This document shows positions 30,911-39,049 of a stretch of DNA of 39,049 nt, piece by piece. A program made the position numbers and the translations under genes. The stretch is taken from NCBI GenBank assembly GCA_009733575.1, contig ML769872.1, positions 1-39,049 of the forward strand, written 5' to 3'. Positions within the stretch are counted from its first letter, which is position 1; the number at the start of each line of letters is the position of its first letter. The notes under the pieces were generated by a model, which saw only the letters and a list, made by a program, of their open reading frames with translations, searched no databases and was not told the origin of the DNA. This DNA is from Gymnopus androsaceus JB14. Its lineage: Eukaryota > Basidiomycota > Agaricomycetes > Agaricales > Omphalotaceae.

Positions 30911-31968
30911 ATGTCACCTACTGTCACCACCACCAAAACCACTGCCGAGCTCATCACCGAGATGGCTGACGCTCTCGAGACACTGAGACAGAAGGAAGCC
31001 CAGGAGAAAGCTCAGGAGGAAGCCGAGAAGCGGGAGAAGAAAGAAGCAGAGCAAAAAGCGGAAGAGCAACGGAAGGCGAAAGCGGAGGTGAAGCACCAGG
31101 AAAAGGAGAAACAGGAAGCTGAGCGCAAGGCCCGGGAGAAGCAAGACAAGGCCGAAAGGAAGGCACAAGTGAAGGTGAAGCGCCAGGGCACCGATCAGGC
31201 ACCTGAGGCTGAGGCGAAGAAGAAGAAGGAGATCGAGGAAAGAAGGAAAAGGTTGGCAGTGGCCGCTGACCATCGCGTATTGGCTCCAAACTCAGTTGCT
31301 TCTACTATGGTCGATGCTCATCCACCCAAAGTAAGTTTCCTTCCTTGGTTTCCTTTACTTTTTCTGACTTCTTTTTAGAAAATCAAGAAATCGAAGGAGG
31401 TGGTCAATTCTGAGGACAAGGAAAAGATGGAGCCGAAAGCAAAGTGTATGGCGGGGAAAAGGAAGCGGGTACGTCGCAACTGTTTTGTTTCCAATTTTTT
31501 TTGTTAACTTATGACTTCTAGGACGCGGTGGGTGGAGACCCTTCTGGCTCTGACCCTGATGCCAACGGGAGCAATGACGACGCAGACGACGATGACAAGC
31601 CAGCGCCGAAGAAGCCAAAAATGGAGGTCTGCAAGTGTTGTACCGTCCGGAAGGAGGCCTGCGTCCTGGCCTTGGGATCATCATCGGTCTGCACTCGGTG
31701 TAAGCAAGCGAAGGTCACATGTAGCCTGTCGGGGAAGCCAAAGAAGAAGGGAGAATTGGAGGCGGGTGACCTTCCAAGTGAACTTGGTTGCCTTGATGAT
31801 TGGCTTGCTTGTCTTGAGCAACAAGTCGATTTGATAGGACAACTTTTGCAGCAGATCCTTTTGTGCATGCCAGAGCCCGAAGACGAGAGTGGAGAAGCAA
31901 TGGAGAATGAGAAGGATGAAGAGGAGAAGAAGAGGAGGGTGAAGGAGGGAAAGAAAAGGGCGCCATGA
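30911..31968 (+). CDS. Antisense accessory gene of chromovirus 2: coiled coil plus Zn2Cys6-like cluster (intact)
   Basis: Three exons: 30911-31330, 31379-31468 and 31522-31968, joined by GT-AG introns (GTAAGT...TTTTTAG and GTACGT...TTCTAG), all phase 0, giving 318 residues without a stop. Exon 1 encodes a short N-terminus and then a long Glu/Lys/Arg/Gln helix (about residues 25-120), likely a charged coiled coil. Exon 2 is Lys-rich and may hold a nuclear signal. Exon 3 has an Asp-rich linker, then CKCCTVRKEAC and CTRCKQAKVTC, spacing CX2CX6CX9CX2CX6C, then a hydrophobic amphipathic stretch (LDDWLACLEQQVDLIGQLLQ) and an acidic/basic tail. It converges on pol, whose end lies about 250 bp away. 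Function is unknown; the cysteine spacing fits a zinc binuclear cluster, so DNA binding is an inference. Confidence 0.8.
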
Positions 31969-32221
31969 ATTGGCACAGAAAATCTTTGGCGGCTAACCGC
32001 CCTATAAAAAAATGAATATTTGTACATACTTGATTAAAATGTTTTTTGGTTTGAAATTTGAATGACTAAGTGAGATTTAATTAGTAGTTGAGTTAAATAC
32101 AACGGGTTTTGGACCTGCCGAGGCAAAATAATATGAAAAGAAAAGGAGTAAGTAATCGCTCAATTACTATCACGGCAATTACTTATCCACTGAAAAGAAA
32201 AGTAGAATAGAGAAGATTGTC
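31969..32221. other. Convergent spacer between accessory gene and pol, chromovirus 2
   Basis: AT-rich spacer between the two convergent ends. It contains TATAAAAAAATGAATA shortly after the accessory stop, perhaps part of a 3' end signal. The same layout occurs in chromovirus 1 at 12602-12908. Confidence 0.5.
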
Positions 32222-32770
32222 AAACCGGTGTATCCGGATTCGGCTTGTTCGGATAGCGTTTGTGGAAAGCAGTAACAAGTTTGTCAGCTTGTAGTTCATC
32301 GGTGGCTACCCAGGCGAATTTGTCATTGGTTCCTTTGTAACTGTACCATCAAACATAGTATTGAAGCGGGCAACGCCGGAAGCATTGGTCGAGCTTGGAG
32401 TCTAAGACTTCGGCAATCTCATAAGCTTCCTCACCATCGACTTCAATCAGCGGTGGAGGCACTTGAATGCGACTGGGAATGGAGTTCGGGATGACTAGCT
32501 CGAGTTGCGATACATGGAAAACGGGATGGATACGGCTGAGGTACTTCGGAAGCTTGAGTTCGTAAGACAGAGTTCCTGGCCGAGAGGCAACCTTGAAAGG
32601 GCCGAGATATTTTTCAGCAAACTTTTCGGTAGGACAAGTAGATTTAATATGCTTAGCCAGAACAAACACTTTGGAGCCAATTGGAAACTCCGGAGCGGGA
32701 ATGCGTTTCCTGTCGGCTTGTTCCTTGTAGCGATGTTGTGCTTCAGTGATCAGCTGGTTCATTAGCAGTA
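32222..32770 (-). pseudogene. Integrase C-terminus and chromodomain-like end, chromovirus 2
   Basis: From the insert edge the frame reads LMNQLITEAQHRYKEQADRK, IGSKVFVLAKHIKS, EKYLGPFKVASRPG, SRIHPVFHVSQLEL and then a chromodomain-like part EEAYEIAEVLDSK, LQYYV, stop, WYSYKGTNDKFAW. The TGA at 32351-32349 stands where an Arg or Lys before W-x-G-Y is usual, so CGA to TGA is likely. Similarity continues to about 32222 (TAFHKRYPNKPN). Confidence 0.85.
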
Positions 32771-33378
32771 TTAAAATAAACCCCGACAAGTTCTCAGAGG
32801 TGTATTTTAATACCAGTGACAAGTTGTCAGCACCAAAGTTGTAATATCTATACAGAGAGAACAAGAGCCCGTGGGAGAAAAAGGACTTTTTTCTCATGCT
32901 CGTACAGGTCACCTGCACCCAGCCCTAACCCTACCTCGGATCCTAACCCTAATGATGACTAATATTATAACAGTGGGGCAAGCCCCCACACCCCCATTTT
33001 TATCCTCAACCCCTAAACCCTAACCACCTTAACCCTAACCTATGTGCACTGTTTGTTTGGCACTGTTTTGATCAGGTCTCTATGTTAGGGTAAGCACAAA
33101 GTGCTTACCCTAACAAGACCTGACCAAAACAGTGCGAAAATTTCCTTTTTTGGCATAACTCACTTTTAGGGTTAGGGTTAAATGGATACCACCATTCAGA
33201 AAGAGGGCCAAAAATAACGGGGTGTAGCCGTTTCCGTTTTTTCCCACGGCCCTAGTTCCCGAGATATGGCCCATCTTATCATACTATGGTTAGGGTTCCC
33301 CTGTCAGTACTGTAGGCTCTATATAGCTGTCGCAAATATTAAAATACACCTGTGACAAGTTGTCGGGCTTTATTTTAA
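32771..33378. mobile_element. 608-bp TA-flanked MITE in the integrase, with CCCTAA-like repeats
   Basis: The left end TA|TTAAAATAAACCCCGACAAG and the right end GGGCTTTATTTTAA|TA are inverted repeats of about 50 bp. Removing it with one TA leaves the integrase frame continuous across the joint (EALALL meets LMNQLIT). The interior has CCCTAA-type repeats (32920-33030), a long palindrome around GTAAGCACAAAGTGCTTAC (33045-33135) and TTAGGG (33168-33180). It shares a GTGGGG-type palindrome with the element at 29222. Confidence 0.9.
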
Positions 33379-34305
33379 TAAGGCTAGAGCCTCTGGTGCA
33401 GTGATGGCATTGCGCAAGAAGGAATGGATCTCATCAAGATTAACCACTAAATCATGAGCTGTGTTGGATATCAATTTCGGGCCAAACGGTAACGCTTGGA
33501 TGATAACCTTTGTTAGCGAAAATGGTGACAGACCTGTCGAGGTGTTAGGAGCATTGTTGTAGGCAAACTCAGTGATTGGTAAGAGATCAGCCCAGTCGTC
33601 TTGCTGGTAAGAACAGTAAATTTGGATGTACTGTTCCAAGGTCTGGTTGACACGTTCGGTTTGACCGTCGGCTTCCGGATGATATCCAGAAGTGAAGTGG
33701 AGTTTCATTGAGAGAGCCTCGCCTAAGGCTCGGAAAAACGCGGACACGAATTCTGAACCACAGTCAGAAGTGACGTGGCTCGGAACGCCGTGCTTGGAAA
33801 AGACATGAAGAACGAAAAGGTCAGCCAATTGTTCGGAAGTGATTTTATCATCACATGGAATGAAAATCGCCTGTTTAAAGGCCCAGTCAACAATAACGAG
33901 TATGGCCGTGTACTGGCTGGACTTCGGGAGCTGCTCAATGAAATCCATGGAGATAGAATCCCATGGGCAAACCGGAACTGGCAGAGGTTTAAGCAGTCCA
34001 TACGGGCAATGTCTGCAAGGTTTGTTCCAACTGCAAGTTGTGCAAGAACTGACATAGTCGCGAACAAATTCGCGAATCTTCGGCCACGTATAAGATCTGC
34101 AAACAGCTTCTAAGGTTCAGTTCTGACCGAAATGTCCGGATAGTGGGTGATCATGAAGATAACGGAGAACTTGAAGGTGAAGGTCGGAATGGTTTGGAAC
34201 ATAGATACGCTCGTCGAGGTGTAAGAGACCGTCAGTGTCTAATTCCCATCGGGACTTGGTCGGATCTGCAGCAAGAGTGAGCCCTGCCGCTGATTCCGAA
34301 TCCAA
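33379..34305 (-). pseudogene. Integrase H2C2 and DDE core, chromovirus 2
   Basis: On minus, a single zinc-binding H2C2 is visible (YLHDHPLSGHFGQN, stop, then CTTCSWNKP), with TGA at 34119-34117 where Arg is usual. The core follows: WDSISMDFIEQLPKSS (first Asp), TSDCGSEFVSAFF (second Asp) and GYHPEADGQTERVNQTLEQ (Glu), so all three catalytic residues are present. Arg-to-Cys in SDCGSEF and Trp in VIVDWAF are further CpG-type changes. The 3' side is cut by the 608-bp element at 33378. Confidence 0.92.
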
Positions 34306-34317
34306 TGGAAGAGCAAG

Positions 34318-35062
34318 TCAGATTGCTTCATGTAATGTGTCGATGTCTAAGACAATCGAGGCTTGAAGAGCAGGGCCTTCAAGGAAGGTTGCTCGAAGCA
34401 AGACGGTGAGTTGCTCGTTAGTGAATATAGGTCTGAAATTTTGTGGGTTGACTTGCGCATAGCTGATATCCCCCTCTTTTGGGTAGACGTCCCACCATCT
34501 AGTGATCGAGTCCAGTTTCTCACCGAGCTTTCCGGGATGGAAGCGAATCACCATGTTGAATTGATGAAGGTATTTGGACCACCAAACCTGCTGCCGAGTA
34601 AGAATCTTAGTTGTGAAGAAGTACTCCAGATTCTTATGATTGGTAACAACATTGATTGGGTCGCCCGAGCCCTCCAAATAGTGTTGCCAGGCTTTAAAAG
34701 CCTCGAAGATGGCGAGTAGCTCTTTATCGTGTGTGTTGTAGTTGAGCTCTGCCACCTGGAAAGTGCGCGAGAGGAAAGCAATCGGGTGGATTTCACTGTC
34801 TTCTAAAATAATGGAGAGGATAGCAGCGAGGGCGTAATCGGAAGCATTGGTCTCAACAATAAGTAGGCAATTCGGCTCCCAGTGAGCCAAAATCAGAGCG
34901 TGCGTGAAGTGAATGACCATTTAAGGTGTTCAGATAAGCAAAAGAAAGTTGATTCGTTCTCTATTCGTGGTGGAAATCTGCAAGGGCGTTGCGGAATGCT
35001 AGTAGCGTTCAGAGCGCCAATCAAAGTCGCACGGAGGGTCTTTCCTAACTAGGCAAGATAGG
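34318..35062 (-). pseudogene. RNase H domain, chromovirus 2
   Basis: Readable blocks are LIVETNASDYALAAILS (the family has E-T-D-A-S-D, so the catalytic Asp is Asn), HPIAFLSRTFQVAELNYNTH, DKELLAIFEAFKAW, NHKNLEYFFTTKILTRRQ-like and the tether FHPGKLGEKLDSITR. The domain ends in a TGA at 34320-34318. Frame is lost towards the RT at 34920-35062. Confidence 0.88.
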
Positions 35063-35990
35063 TCATATGTCTGCCATTTCAATGCCGAATCCCCCTTGTT
35101 TCCAGGTGAGCCAAGTCAGAGGGATCACAATGTCGGAGTAATTATAAATAAAACGGCGGTAAAAATTCACAAAACCGAGAAAAGACTGGACATCTTTGAC
35201 CTTTCTTGGTGTCGGCCATTCAACGATTGCACAAACCTTGTCGGCAGCCATGGTAAGGCCTGCCAGTGACATGATATAACCAAGGTATTCAACTGTGTCC
35301 ACACTCCATTCGCATTTTGCGGCATTTGTGAAGAGCTTGTTCTTCCGTAGATGTTTGAGGACCTCTCAGACGTGTTCCCAATGTGAAGCGGGATCATCGG
35401 AACAGATGAGAATGTCGTCATGATAGACAATAACATTCACGTTGATGAGGTCCACTAAGATGTCATTGATGAAACATTGCCAAGCGGCAGGAGCGTTAGT
35501 GAGTCCAAATGGCATGACATTCCATTCATACAAACCCCAGCGGGTTTGGAAGGTCATCTTCCATTCGTCACCCTTGTTTATTCAGACAAGGTGATAAGCA
35601 TGTTTGAGGTCGATCTTGGTGTAAATTCGCACTTTCTTTGGTGTGTCCAGTAGGTCCGAGATGAGCGGAAGCGGATAGCGGTCCTTTTTCGTGATCTTAT
35701 TCAGACCTCGGAAATCCACACACAACCGCAATTTGCCGTCCTTCTTTGGTGCAAAGAGGATGGGAGTGCCGTGAGGGGAGTTGGATGGCACAATGAAACC
35801 GGTCTTGAGGTGTGTGTCAAGGAACTCGCGGAGAGCTTCCAACTCTCGTGGAGAAAGAGGAATAATGTGTCCGAGTGGCGGCTCGGCACCATCCTCCGAT
35901 TTGATCTTTAGGTCGTAAGGTCAGTGCTCAGCTAGAACATCAGCTTCTACTTCGTCGAAAACATCGGCGAAGTCAAGATACTCTTCAGGA
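35063..35990 (-). pseudogene. Reverse transcriptase domain, chromovirus 2
   Basis: Starts around EYLDFADVFDEVEADVLAEH, stop, PYDLKIK (TGA 35923-35921 where Arg is usual). It continues with LREFLDTHLKTGFIVPSNSP, LFAPKKDGKLRLCVDFRGLN, YTKIDLKHAYHLV (motif A Asp kept; TGA at 35584-35582 follows), [15 protein letters not shown] and VYHDDILI (motif C; the usual Leu is His). TGA at 35368-35366 interrupts ASHWEHV/EVLKHLRKN. The thumb and connection follow with FLGFVNFYRRFIYNYSDI. The element is unable to make RT without repair. Confidence 0.92.
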
Positions 35991-36386
35991 ATGTCTGGTG
36001 CATCCTTCAGGAGCTTCCGAGGCGGAAGATTCAGCTGCCCGGGCGAGTACTTTGGAGTGTACCGCTCGGATGAGAAGTGGCTCAGTGCCAGAATCTTTAC
36101 AGATTTGGTGAAAGGCGGCGGCGCCAACAAAAACAATACTGACATTGTCTTTCTCCAGCCATGAAGCCATTTGGTGAGCGACCAAAGGGTAGGAATAGAT
36201 GGGTTCAAAAGGAAATTTCTCAGCAAGAGGCTGAGGAGTGGTGCGAGAGCGATTTCCGCAGGGAGAACTGGTAACGGGACTCACCACGGGTACAGAAGGT
36301 TTCTCCAAAGGAGAAGGAGATTTTCCCAGCGGTACCAAAGGTACCAGCGGAAGCGACGTCGGTAGTGATGCAACTTGTTGAGAGTT

Positions 36387-36720
36387 TCAGAATGTAATGG
36401 TTCTGGATTCCCAGTCAATCAACGGATTGTAGTGGGTCAAGAAACTATAACCTAAAAGAGCTTTACAAGAAGAATCCAAGGAGGTAACATAAAAAGACAA
36501 AGGAAGCAGCTTGCCCGAAGGGAACCGAACATTGAGGTTTGCGACCTCAGATATCGGTTTAGCAGAAAGTGAACCATCAAATAACCGGAGATTGATCAGA
36601 GGGATTGGAGAAGTAGGAATAGAATTCACGGAAATGTAATGGAAGTCAATAAAGCAATTGGTAGACCCGGAGTCAACCAGAGTTTTGAATTGTAATAATA
36701 GTGATGTATTTTCCAGTTCT
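36387..36720 (-). pseudogene. Aspartic protease domain, chromovirus 2
   Basis: On minus, LVDSGSTNCFIDFHY (36680-36640) holds the catalytic Asp at 36674-36672. It is followed by INLRLFDGSLSAKPISEVAN, LNVRFPSGKLLPLSFYVTSL and ALLGYSFLTHYNPLIDWESR (the C-terminal ILG..fL...nP.iDW block). A short hydrophilic linker (36386-35991), partly out of frame, joins it to RT. Confidence 0.88.
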
Positions 36721-36865
36721 TCTGGTAAAGAAATGTCAGTGGAAAGAGATAAAGTAAGAGATCGTTCATAATTGGAAAGAGCGGATGCGTTGAGAATTAC
36801 TTCCCCAGAGGTACGAACCTAGTCAACGCAACTCCCATTTTGTACCGGGGCCTAGGAGTTGCGGA

Positions 36866-38644
36866 CTATTTTTCCGGAACCAATTCCTTGGTTACGGAAG
36901 GTTGCTGCTCCTCGGTATGAGCGGCGCGGCCACTAGAGTTGTTGCCGTGACATTTGTTGCAATCCTCGAACTTGTGCTTTCCGCCGCAGAAGAAACAAAG
37001 GTTGTTCTTCTTGCGCCGTTCCACTTCAGCCGGTTTCAACTTGCCATCTGGTCCTAATACACTGGCATACGGCTTAGGCGTAGAGCCCGAAGCCTGCGAA
37101 GACAATCCGCCAGATTTCGCTTGTGGTTTTCCTCCGGTAGGTTTATTTCTGACAAAGATGCGGAAGCATTGAACGATCTATTGTTATTGTTATTAGCATT
37201 GGCAGATGTAGAATCATTTTGAGAGGAAGAGTTCAATGAACCCTTTTTCGTCGGAGAGGAAGTTTTACTGCTTGAACCACCTCCGGAAGTCCTTGCGACC
37301 TCTCGTTTGCACTGCTCTTCTTGCTGCCAATACCAATTATTGATACGAAGTACCTCGTATCCGGTAGTCCGCCAAAGTCCGCGGTTCGGGAACCTGAACT
37401 AATTCATCCTTAAGGCAATTTGCGAGACCGCGTTGATAAGCCCATTGAAGGGCGGATTCGTCCCACGTGGTAGCAGCCGCTAGAGTGTTGAAACGGATAT
37501 TATATTTACATACTGGCTCGTTTTCCTTCATCCAAAGGTTACCGAGCTTATCTTCAGCATCACCCTGCGCATTGTAAAGCCTGAAATTCTCTTGCAACTC
37601 TTGGATAAGAGCCGAATAGGACAATGTCCAGGCAGGTAATGCAGCAAGGTTAGGATCGAGGATGTCAGGTTCGAACCATTCCTTTGCGGCTCCGCCGAGA
37701 TAGGAGAGCGTATAATGGACTTTCCGAGCATCGGTAAAGTATGTCGGGCAATCAATGAAGACTAGAGAGAGTGTGACTAAAAAGCTTTTAAGCTTGCGGG
37801 GATCCAAGCCATTGAAACTTCAGGTTCTTTGACCTTTGATTTGGAATCGGAACTTTCGCTATTAGGTATGTTTAAACCGGCAAGTACAGTTCCTAGTCGA
37901 TCGATGGATCCTCGGAAAGAGTGGAACAGACCAAGAAGCATTCGGTCACGTTCATCATCAGTGGTCGGCAGACTGCCTGGTCCACCGGGACCTCCAGGAC
38001 CCCCAGGGGACCATCACCACCACCACCACCGCCTCCGGGGCCTCCAGGCGGACCAGGTCGGTGGGCTGGGTCTTCATCCCCATCACCATCATCTTCTTCA
38101 TCACCCTGTTGGTCAGGGTTTGGACTTTCTTCTTCACGCCGTTTGCCTTGATCTTCCGAATGATGGGATTGTGAATCCCCCGTTTGTGTGGTTCGGCGCT
38201 TGGTGTTGGTTCCGCTGTCGCTTGTGTTTGCGACCATTCCATAAAAGCGTGGAGTTGTGCTGCCGCAGGTGAATCCGTAAGCAGAGAGATACGTGCTTCA
38301 CCTAAGCTAGCAACATGATCTCTACGAGGTGTATGGATAATTACCGGGTTGTTGTTGAGGTCTACTGCATGAGCGAGCTCATATTTGGCACCCTCTAACC
38401 GACCGGTAACTGGGTCGGAAGAAACTATTGCTGGCGCAGCTGTTGTTACGGGACCAAAACCACTGCTCCTTCATCAAGCAGTACCTATTGCCGAAATGGA
38501 ATCATTATAGGGCTGAAGGGATAAGGCGTTGACAGTGAAGGGATTTTGCATTGGGTCGGATGCGGTAGTAGTAGTGTGTGTACCGCGTACTGGGTTATGA
38601 CGGATATTTGCACCTTCAGGAGCGGGTCTGGAGCAAGGATTCAT
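36866..38644 (-). pseudogene. gag: Gag of chromovirus 2, Gly/Pro-rich N-part and CCHC knuckle
   Basis: The probable start is ATG 38644 (MNPCSRPAPEGANIRHNP), early after the primer-binding region, with adjacent stops at about 38480. A Gly/Pro-rich segment with PGPPGGPGGGGGGGDGPLG lies at about 37980-38060, split over two frames. The capsid-like part 37807-37337 includes YTLSYLGGAAKEWFEP, LIQELQENFRLYNAQGDAED and TLAAATTWDESALQWAY. The zinc knuckle CFFCGGKHKFEDC (C-X2-C-X4-H-X4-C) lies at about 37000-36960. This protein packages the RNA and forms the particle. Frame breaks separate the pieces. Confidence 0.82.
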
Positions 38645-38674
38645 AAGAAGGATTTAACACGACGTTGACGAGTA

Positions 38675-38689
38675 TTAGTTTAAATATAC
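38675..38689 (-). promoter_or_regulatory. Self-priming type primer-binding site, chromovirus 2
   Basis: Two bases inside the 5' LTR the element strand reads ATATTTAAACTAA. This is perfectly complementary (13 nt) to TTAGTTTAAATAT in the LTR, which lies 31 nt after a TATA box and so near the expected RNA 5' end. It resembles the Tf1/sushi self-priming layout and not a tRNA primer. Confidence 0.65.
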
Positions 38690-39049
38690 TGTTAGGATCA
38701 TGCAAGAACCAAGACTAGCCAAGGGTTCCCGGACGGAACCGAGATTACCAAAGCTTCAGCTAGCGACCGGAAGGTGATGGACGTTGGTGAAGCTATTAGC
38801 AACACCCTCGCCACGCCGTAATGTCCGATGAGGAAGAGCAAAGTTTAGCGAGACAAGATTTGTCAACATTGGCAAGCCGACGGTCGACTGAGATGATACT
38901 AAGATAAGTGGAAGTTACTTCCAAGAGGATATGGTGTATCCAAGATGATATTTAAACTAAGGTACGACAATCGAGTATAACTACGTTATATACTGTATCG
39001 ACTGTCGGAACCTGAGTAGATAAAAGACAATAAGTATGTGACGCTGGAT
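38690..39049 (-). repeat. 5' LTR of chromovirus 2, partial
   Basis: The first 360 bp of the LTR as seen from the left (TGTTAGGATCATGC...) match 30103 onward at about 94-95 percent. The remaining part lies outside the window. It includes the TATA box and the TTAGTTTAAATAT start region (38960-38948). Confidence 0.92.

Larger units (their letters stand above)
30103..39049 (-). mobile_element. Chromovirus 2 (Ty3/gypsy), 5' LTR cut by window end
   Basis: Read on minus, the order is 5' LTR (39049-38690, partial), primer-binding region, gag, protease, RT, RNase H, integrase, chromodomain-like end, antisense accessory gene, polypurine tract and 3' LTR (30635-30103). The two LTRs align over about 360 bp with roughly 19 differences. 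Gag-pol carries many stops, and the integrase is split by a 608-bp element. The copy is therefore defective, although the accessory gene is open. Confidence 0.92.

Noticed and set aside
30914..31289. Leu/Ser/Pro-rich minus frames over the accessory gene of chromovirus 2
   Set aside because: Complement of Lys/Glu codons; the plus gene with introns explains the sequence.

Overview
The window is transposon-dense fungal DNA, almost certainly from an agaricomycete basidiomycete. The evidence is spliceosomal introns of about 45-90 nt in several recognisable genes, a KDZ-type transposase next to a probable TET/JBP-like dioxygenase, two chromodomain Ty3/gypsy elements, and TTAGGG-type (telomere-like) motifs inside small inverted-repeat elements. 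No intact ordinary host gene was recognised.

Layout. (1) 1-16964, plus strand: chromovirus 1, with gag, protease, RT, RNase H, integrase and chromodomain, then a long antisense accessory gene (minus strand, about 16274-12909), a polypurine tract and a 3' LTR. Its 5' LTR lies outside the window. (2) 5915-12131: a 6.2-kb block nested in the integrase end of chromovirus 1. It is bounded by inverted, hairpin-forming repeats and carries a truncated SAMHD1-like dNTPase pseudogene (minus), an internal fragment of a serine carboxypeptidase (plus), a retroelement-like ORF tail and a tRNA-derived SINE-like unit. (3) 16965-24200: remnant of a TET/JBP-like 2OG-Fe(II) dioxygenase gene, a 163-base assembly gap, and a decayed KDZ transposase with its Cys cluster. 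A 668-bp TA-flanked foldback element sits inside the transposase gene. (4) 24200-30102: mostly unrecognised sequence with an unknown split gene (25.1-26.3 kb), a 960-bp element whose inverted ends are built of an 11-12-bp minisatellite, and a 750-bp inverted-repeat element full of TTAGGG-like repeats. (5) 30103-39049, minus strand: chromovirus 2, with its complete 3' LTR on the left and part of its 5' LTR cut by the window end. A 608-bp TA-flanked element interrupts its integrase.

The most interesting signal is shared by both chromoviruses. Between the end of pol and the 3' LTR each carries an extra multi-exon gene on the opposite strand, convergent with pol. Both predicted products contain a cysteine cluster with exactly the same spacing, CX2CX6CX9CX2CX6C, which fits the general fungal Zn2Cys6 binuclear-cluster pattern. 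Both also carry long charged or coiled-coil regions. In chromovirus 2 this gene is fully open (318 codons over three exons, with its own TATA box) although gag-pol has many stops. The antisense orientation explains how introns can survive retrotransposition.

A second theme is decay. Many stops stand where the family has Arg (CGA to TGA), catalytic Asp codons have become Asn (CpG to CpA), and most LTR-LTR differences in chromovirus 2 are CpG transitions. This fits deamination of methylated CpG. Chromovirus 2 also shows a Tf1-like self-priming arrangement: the predicted 5' end of its RNA is complementary to the sequence just inside the 5' LTR.
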